A stretch of DNA of 7,767 nucleotides from Treponema sp. (GTDB lineage: Bacteria > Spirochaetota > Spirochaetia > Treponematales > Breznakiellaceae): contig JAIRLQ010000359.1 of assembly GCA_031259345.1 (NCBI GenBank), forward strand, positions 1 through 7,767. The letters are read 5' to 3'. The position numbers and the translations under genes were made by a program. Every line of letters begins with the position of its first letter. Within the stretch, counting starts at the first letter, position 1. Positions 5,256 through 7,767 of this stretch are shown here, in pieces. The notes under the pieces are model-generated. The model made no database searches. It saw only the letters and a program-made list of their open reading frames with translations, and was not told the DNA's origin.

Positions 5256-6633
5256 CACAATGGACATGCACCGCCCCGCATACCATTTTATGCCCCCCTC
5301 CGGCTGGATGAACGATCCTAACGGTCCCATATTTTACAAAGGCTATTATCACATGTTTTACCAGCACAACCCCTTGGGGGATACCTGGGGAAATATTCAC
5401 TGGGGCCATGCTCGAAGCAAAGATATGCTGCATTGGGAACACCAGCCCATCGCCCTTACTCCTTCCCCTGAACTGGGGGAAAAGCATTGCTTTTCCGGCT
5501 GCGCTGTCCCCGGTGGGACTGACTCCGTTAATGATGTTCCGGCGATTCTCTATACCAGTATAGGCGAGGGAGAACAGAATTACCGGTACGGGGCGGTTCA
5601 GCGTTTGGCCCGAAGTACCGAAGGAAAAATCTGGCGGCAAGCCCAAGAGCCGATTCTCACCGGCGCTATTCACGATGAAGAAATTCTTGAATGGCGGGAC
5701 CCTTTTATTTGGAAAGGAAAAGAACTTTGGAATCTTATCTTGGGAGGAAGCCGTAGAGGATACGGCTGTATAACCCGCTATTGTTCGATTAATTTACATG
5801 ACTGGAATTACCAGGGAATCCTATTTGAAGACAAGGACTATCCTTTTCTTGAGTGCCCCAACTGCCTTATCTTCGGAGAACGGGCCCTTCTTTTTTATTC
5901 TCCCGGCGCCGATGTAGTTTGGCATTCAGGGTTCATTAATTCATCGGGGCGCTTTGAGGTTGAACAGTCGGGTATTATGGACTACAGCGGACGGATGGGG
6001 TTCTATGCCCCTAACACCCTGCTGAACGATCCGTCAAAACGATATATCACCTGGGGCTGGATACCGGAAGCGGCACGGAACGGTTTCCCCGTCTCTGGTT
6101 ACTGCGGAGCCTTGTCACTTCCCCGCGAACTTTCTCTTGACCCTAATGGCAGACTGCTGCAAAAACCTGTTTCGGAAACGGAATCCCTGTTTTCCACCTC
6201 ATCGGAACAAGAAAACCTTTCCCTGAGTGGCGGGGAACGAAAATTCAAAACCCAGGGCCGGGAGTTGGAGATTCGATTAAAAGCCTGCTGCATTCCCGGT
6301 GATGATTTTTCCCTGAATGTATACCAGTCTCCCTGTGGCAGGGAACGTACCTGCATCCGGTACTGCGCTACCGCAAAGCAGGTAACATTGGAAAAGCGTC
6401 TCTCTACCCTGGCCGAGGAACCGGCCAAAGACTTTCAGCGGGCTGATGTTTCCGGAACCGGAAGCGAACTTGATCTGCGGATATTTCTTGATCACTCTAT
6501 TATCGAAATTTTTATCAACGGCAGGGAAGCGATTACCGGACGGGTCTACCCAACACTGAAAGATTCGGAGGGGATAAGTGTATCCGGCAGGGCTGCAAAA
6601 ATGGATGTTTCCATTCGTACTATTATTGTGTAG
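5248..6633 (+). CDS. GH32 beta-fructofuranosidase (invertase/sucrose hydrolase type), cytoplasmic
   Basis: The 461-aa product is a GH32 enzyme that removes terminal beta-D-fructosyl groups, as in sucrose or short fructo-oligosaccharides. All three catalytic motifs are intact: WMNDPNG (20-26) with nucleophile D23, RDP (150-152) stabilising the transition state, and EC (202-203) with acid/base E202. Other family blocks are WGNIHWGHARSKD (47-59), FSGCAV (82-87) and GFYAPNT (251-257). The five-bladed propeller is followed by the C-terminal beta-sandwich, marked by LDLRIFLDHSIIEIFING (408-425). Length is slightly below the common 480-500. There is no signal peptide. It overlaps the GH13 gene by 8 bp, implying coupled translation. 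ScrB/SacA-type enzymes that act on sucrose-6-phosphate belong to the same family, but with an ABC importer and no PTS the unphosphorylated sugar is the likelier substrate. It has about 12 cysteines, unusually many. Confidence 0.92.
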   Translation: MVNTMDMHRPAYHFMPPSGWMNDPNGPIFYKGYYHMFYQHNPLGDTWGNIHWGHARSKDMLHWEHQPIALTPSPELGEKHCFSGCAVPGGTDSVNDVPAILYTSIGEGEQNYRYGAVQRLARSTEGKIWRQAQEPILTGAIHDEEILEWRDPFIWKGKELWNLILGGSRRGYGCITRYCSINLHDWNYQGILFEDKDYPFLECPNCLIFGERALLFYSPGADVVWHSGFINSSGRFEVEQSGIMDYSGRMGFYAPNTLLNDPSKRYITWGWIPEAARNGFPVSGYCGALSLPRELSLDPNGRLLQKPVSETESLFSTSSEQENLSLSGGERKFKTQGRELEIRLKACCIPGDDFSLNVYQSPCGRERTCIRYCATAKQVTLEKRLSTLAEEPAKDFQRADVSGTGSELDLRIFLDHSIIEIFINGREAITGRVYPTLKDSEGISVSGRAAKMDVSIRTIIV

Positions 6634-6653
6634 AATAGCTTAGGCGGTATACC

Positions 6654-7631
6654 ATGCCCACGATAAAAGACGTAGCCGAAAAAGCCGGTGTTTCCATTGC
6701 CACAGTTTCACGGGTTTTCAATAACCGGGGTTATTTGAGTGATGCTCTAAAACGAAAAGTCGCGGCGGCTATGGAAGAATTGGATTATCATCCCAACGAT
6801 TTAGCCCGGTCACTCCAAAAACGCAAATCCTATCTTATCGGGCTTATCGTGCCTTCGGTGGCACATCCCTTTTTTGGGGAAGTTGCCCGCTATGTGGAGG
6901 GGTTTGCTTGGGAACGGAACTACAAGGTTCTGCTTTGCAACTCCCTACATGAACGCGAAAAGGAACGGGAATATATCAAAATGCTCAAGCGCAGCCAGGT
7001 TGATGGCATTATTATGGGAAGCCATACCATGGATGCCAAAGACTACACCGCTCTTCACCTTCCAATGGTAAGCCTTGACCGTGAATTGTCACCATCCATT
7101 CCTTATGTCTGCTGTGACAACTGGCAGGGTGGAGAACTGGCAGCGCGGCATTTAATCGCCAAGGGCTGCCGGGACTTGGTGCACATTTCGGGAAGTCTGG
7201 CGGTTCCGATGCTCTCGAACAAACGTACCGAGGCGTTTATCACGGTATGCAAAGATGCAGGTGTTTCCTTCCATTGTTATGAGCTGCCGGACGAAGTCAT
7301 TGTCGATTTTGATATAGAAACTGAAATCCGGCGTATTTTGACGAACCATCCCCATTGCGATGGAGTTTTCGCCACCAGCGATCTTACCGCCGCCGCCGTG
7401 ATGAGTATTGCCGCAAAAAACGGGAAAAAGGTACCGGCGAATCTCAAGATCATCGGCTTTGACGGTATTCTCCCCGGACGGTTTTTAAATCCTCCCTTGA
7501 CTACCATCCGCCAGCCCACCGAGGCGATCAGTCGTTATGTGGTGGAATTCCTTATCCGCATGATGAACGGCGAGAACGTATCTTCAAAGACCGTGCTTCC
7601 TGTGGAATTGCTTGAGCGGGAATCATCGTAA
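6654..7631 (+). CDS. LacI/GalR-family transcriptional regulator
   Basis: The 325-aa product is a complete LacI-family regulator. An N-terminal helix-turn-helix (TIKDVAEKAGVSIATVSRVFNN, residues 3-24) is followed by the hinge region (LARSLQKRKS, 50-59) and a periplasmic-binding-protein-like sensor domain (from about residue 60). Sensor landmarks include D155-N156 in CCDNWQGG, R191 in KRTEAF, D243 in FATSD and D270 in GFDG, at usual ligand-contact places. The recognition helix carries Ile-Ala at the two base-reading positions, as in GalR/CcpA-type members that favour TGTAANCG half-sites, which suits the candidate operator at 329-343. It starts 20 bp after the GH32 gene, with AGGCGG six bases upstream of the ATG and no promoter of its own seen, so it is probably co-transcribed and autoregulated. 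The likely role is repression released by the imported sugar or a product; activation cannot be excluded. Confidence 0.92.
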   Translation: MPTIKDVAEKAGVSIATVSRVFNNRGYLSDALKRKVAAAMEELDYHPNDLARSLQKRKSYLIGLIVPSVAHPFFGEVARYVEGFAWERNYKVLLCNSLHEREKEREYIKMLKRSQVDGIIMGSHTMDAKDYTALHLPMVSLDRELSPSIPYVCCDNWQGGELAARHLIAKGCRDLVHISGSLAVPMLSNKRTEAFITVCKDAGVSFHCYELPDEVIVDFDIETEIRRILTNHPHCDGVFATSDLTAAAVMSIAAKNGKKVPANLKIIGFDGILPGRFLNPPLTTIRQPTEAISRYVVEFLIRMMNGENVSSKTVLPVELLERESS

Positions 7632-7653
7632 TTTTTTTCGTTTATATTCATAC

Positions 7654-7767
7654 GGCGATAAAATCGTATTCTGGGGCGGCGGCGTGGACACCCAAAAAGT
7701 ACTGCCCAGAGGAACCCCTGAGGAAGTGCGGAAACAGGTACGCGAGCGGCTTGAAATATTCTCCCCC
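7654..7767 (+). pseudogene. URO-D family protein fragment lacking its N-terminal part
   Basis: From about 7654 to the window edge, the frame encodes about 38 residues with the uroporphyrinogen decarboxylase (URO-D) superfamily signature: a GDKIVFWGGGVDTQ block, then LPRGTPEEV and a charged helix (RKQVRERLEIF). In full proteins of about 340-380 residues this block sits in the last quarter. Here it appears only 20-30 bp after the regulator's stop codon, and the same frame runs back into the regulator gene with no ATG, no usable GTG/TTG and no ribosome site. The N-terminal majority is therefore missing, which indicates a 5'-truncated remnant left by a deletion or insertion; an assembly join is the alternative. 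The rest of the C-terminus may continue beyond the window. Besides haem synthesis, family members include corrinoid-linked methyltransferases, so the original function is not determined. Confidence 0.65.

Noticed and set aside
5137..5673. Minus-strand open frame opposite the GH13/GH32 junction
   Set aside because: It mirrors conserved GH32 coding sequence, shows no domain and has no promoter or ribosome site.
7595..7638. T7 run (7632-7638) after the regulator as a Rho-independent terminator
   Set aside because: The only nearby hairpin is a 4-bp TTCC/GGAA stem more than 20 bases upstream. No stable stem abuts the T-run.
238..7667. AAAATCGT shared at 238-245 and 7660-7667 as target-site duplications flanking the cassette
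   Set aside because: An 8-bp match is expected by chance in nearly 8 kb. The copies lie inside coding sequence on both sides, and no transposase or terminal inverted repeats are present.

Overview
The window holds one complete sugar-uptake and sugar-cleavage operon, flanked by a partial gene on each side, all on the + strand. The operon order is: substrate-binding lipoprotein (435-1733), two ABC permeases (1812-2702 and 2699-3529), a GH13 alpha-glucosidase (3555-5255), a GH32 beta-fructosidase (5248-6633) and a LacI-family regulator (6654-7631). Spacing downstream of the binding protein is tight: 4-bp overlap, 25 bp, 8-bp overlap, 20 bp. This suggests one transcript from a single strong promoter at 338-366.

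Upstream (1-258) is the C-terminal end of a medium-chain Zn-type polyol dehydrogenase, resembling sorbitol or xylitol dehydrogenase. It is followed by a perfect 10-bp hairpin. The 176-bp gap to the binding-protein gene holds a consensus sigma-70 promoter (TTGACA, 17 bp, TATACT), a candidate LacI-family operator over the -35 box, a separate AT-rich inverted repeat, and a short leader. The 78-bp gap after the binding-protein gene holds a perfect 13-bp stem with a 3-nt loop. It probably separates high binding-protein expression from lower permease expression.

The likely logic is as follows. A lipid-anchored binding protein captures a sucrose-type oligosaccharide outside the membrane. The MalF/MalG-like permease pair imports it intact, using an ATPase encoded elsewhere because none lies here. 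Two cytoplasmic enzymes then cut it from opposite ends: GH32 at the beta-fructosyl side and GH13 at the alpha-glucosyl side. The regulator at the end of the operon probably senses the sugar and represses the promoter. No PTS component, sugar kinase or sucrose phosphorylase is present. The exact sugar cannot be read from sequence. Sucrose is the simplest candidate, and glucosylated sucroses (erlose, melezitose) would explain why both enzymes are kept.

The most unusual point is at the right edge. Just after the regulator's stop codon, an open frame with no start encodes an internal/C-terminal segment of a uroporphyrinogen decarboxylase (URO-D) family protein. Its N-terminal majority is missing, so the cassette end appears to coincide with a recombination breakpoint.

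The organism is a bacterium with clear Shine-Dalgarno sites and roughly balanced base composition. The loose lipobox, the CUT1 gene set without its own ATPase, and cysteine-rich cytoplasmic enzymes fit an anaerobe, possibly a Treponema-like spirochaete. That assignment is inference only; a Firmicute is not excluded. The content is mostly ordinary carbohydrate metabolism, and I see no convincing novel defence, mobile or RNA-guided system.
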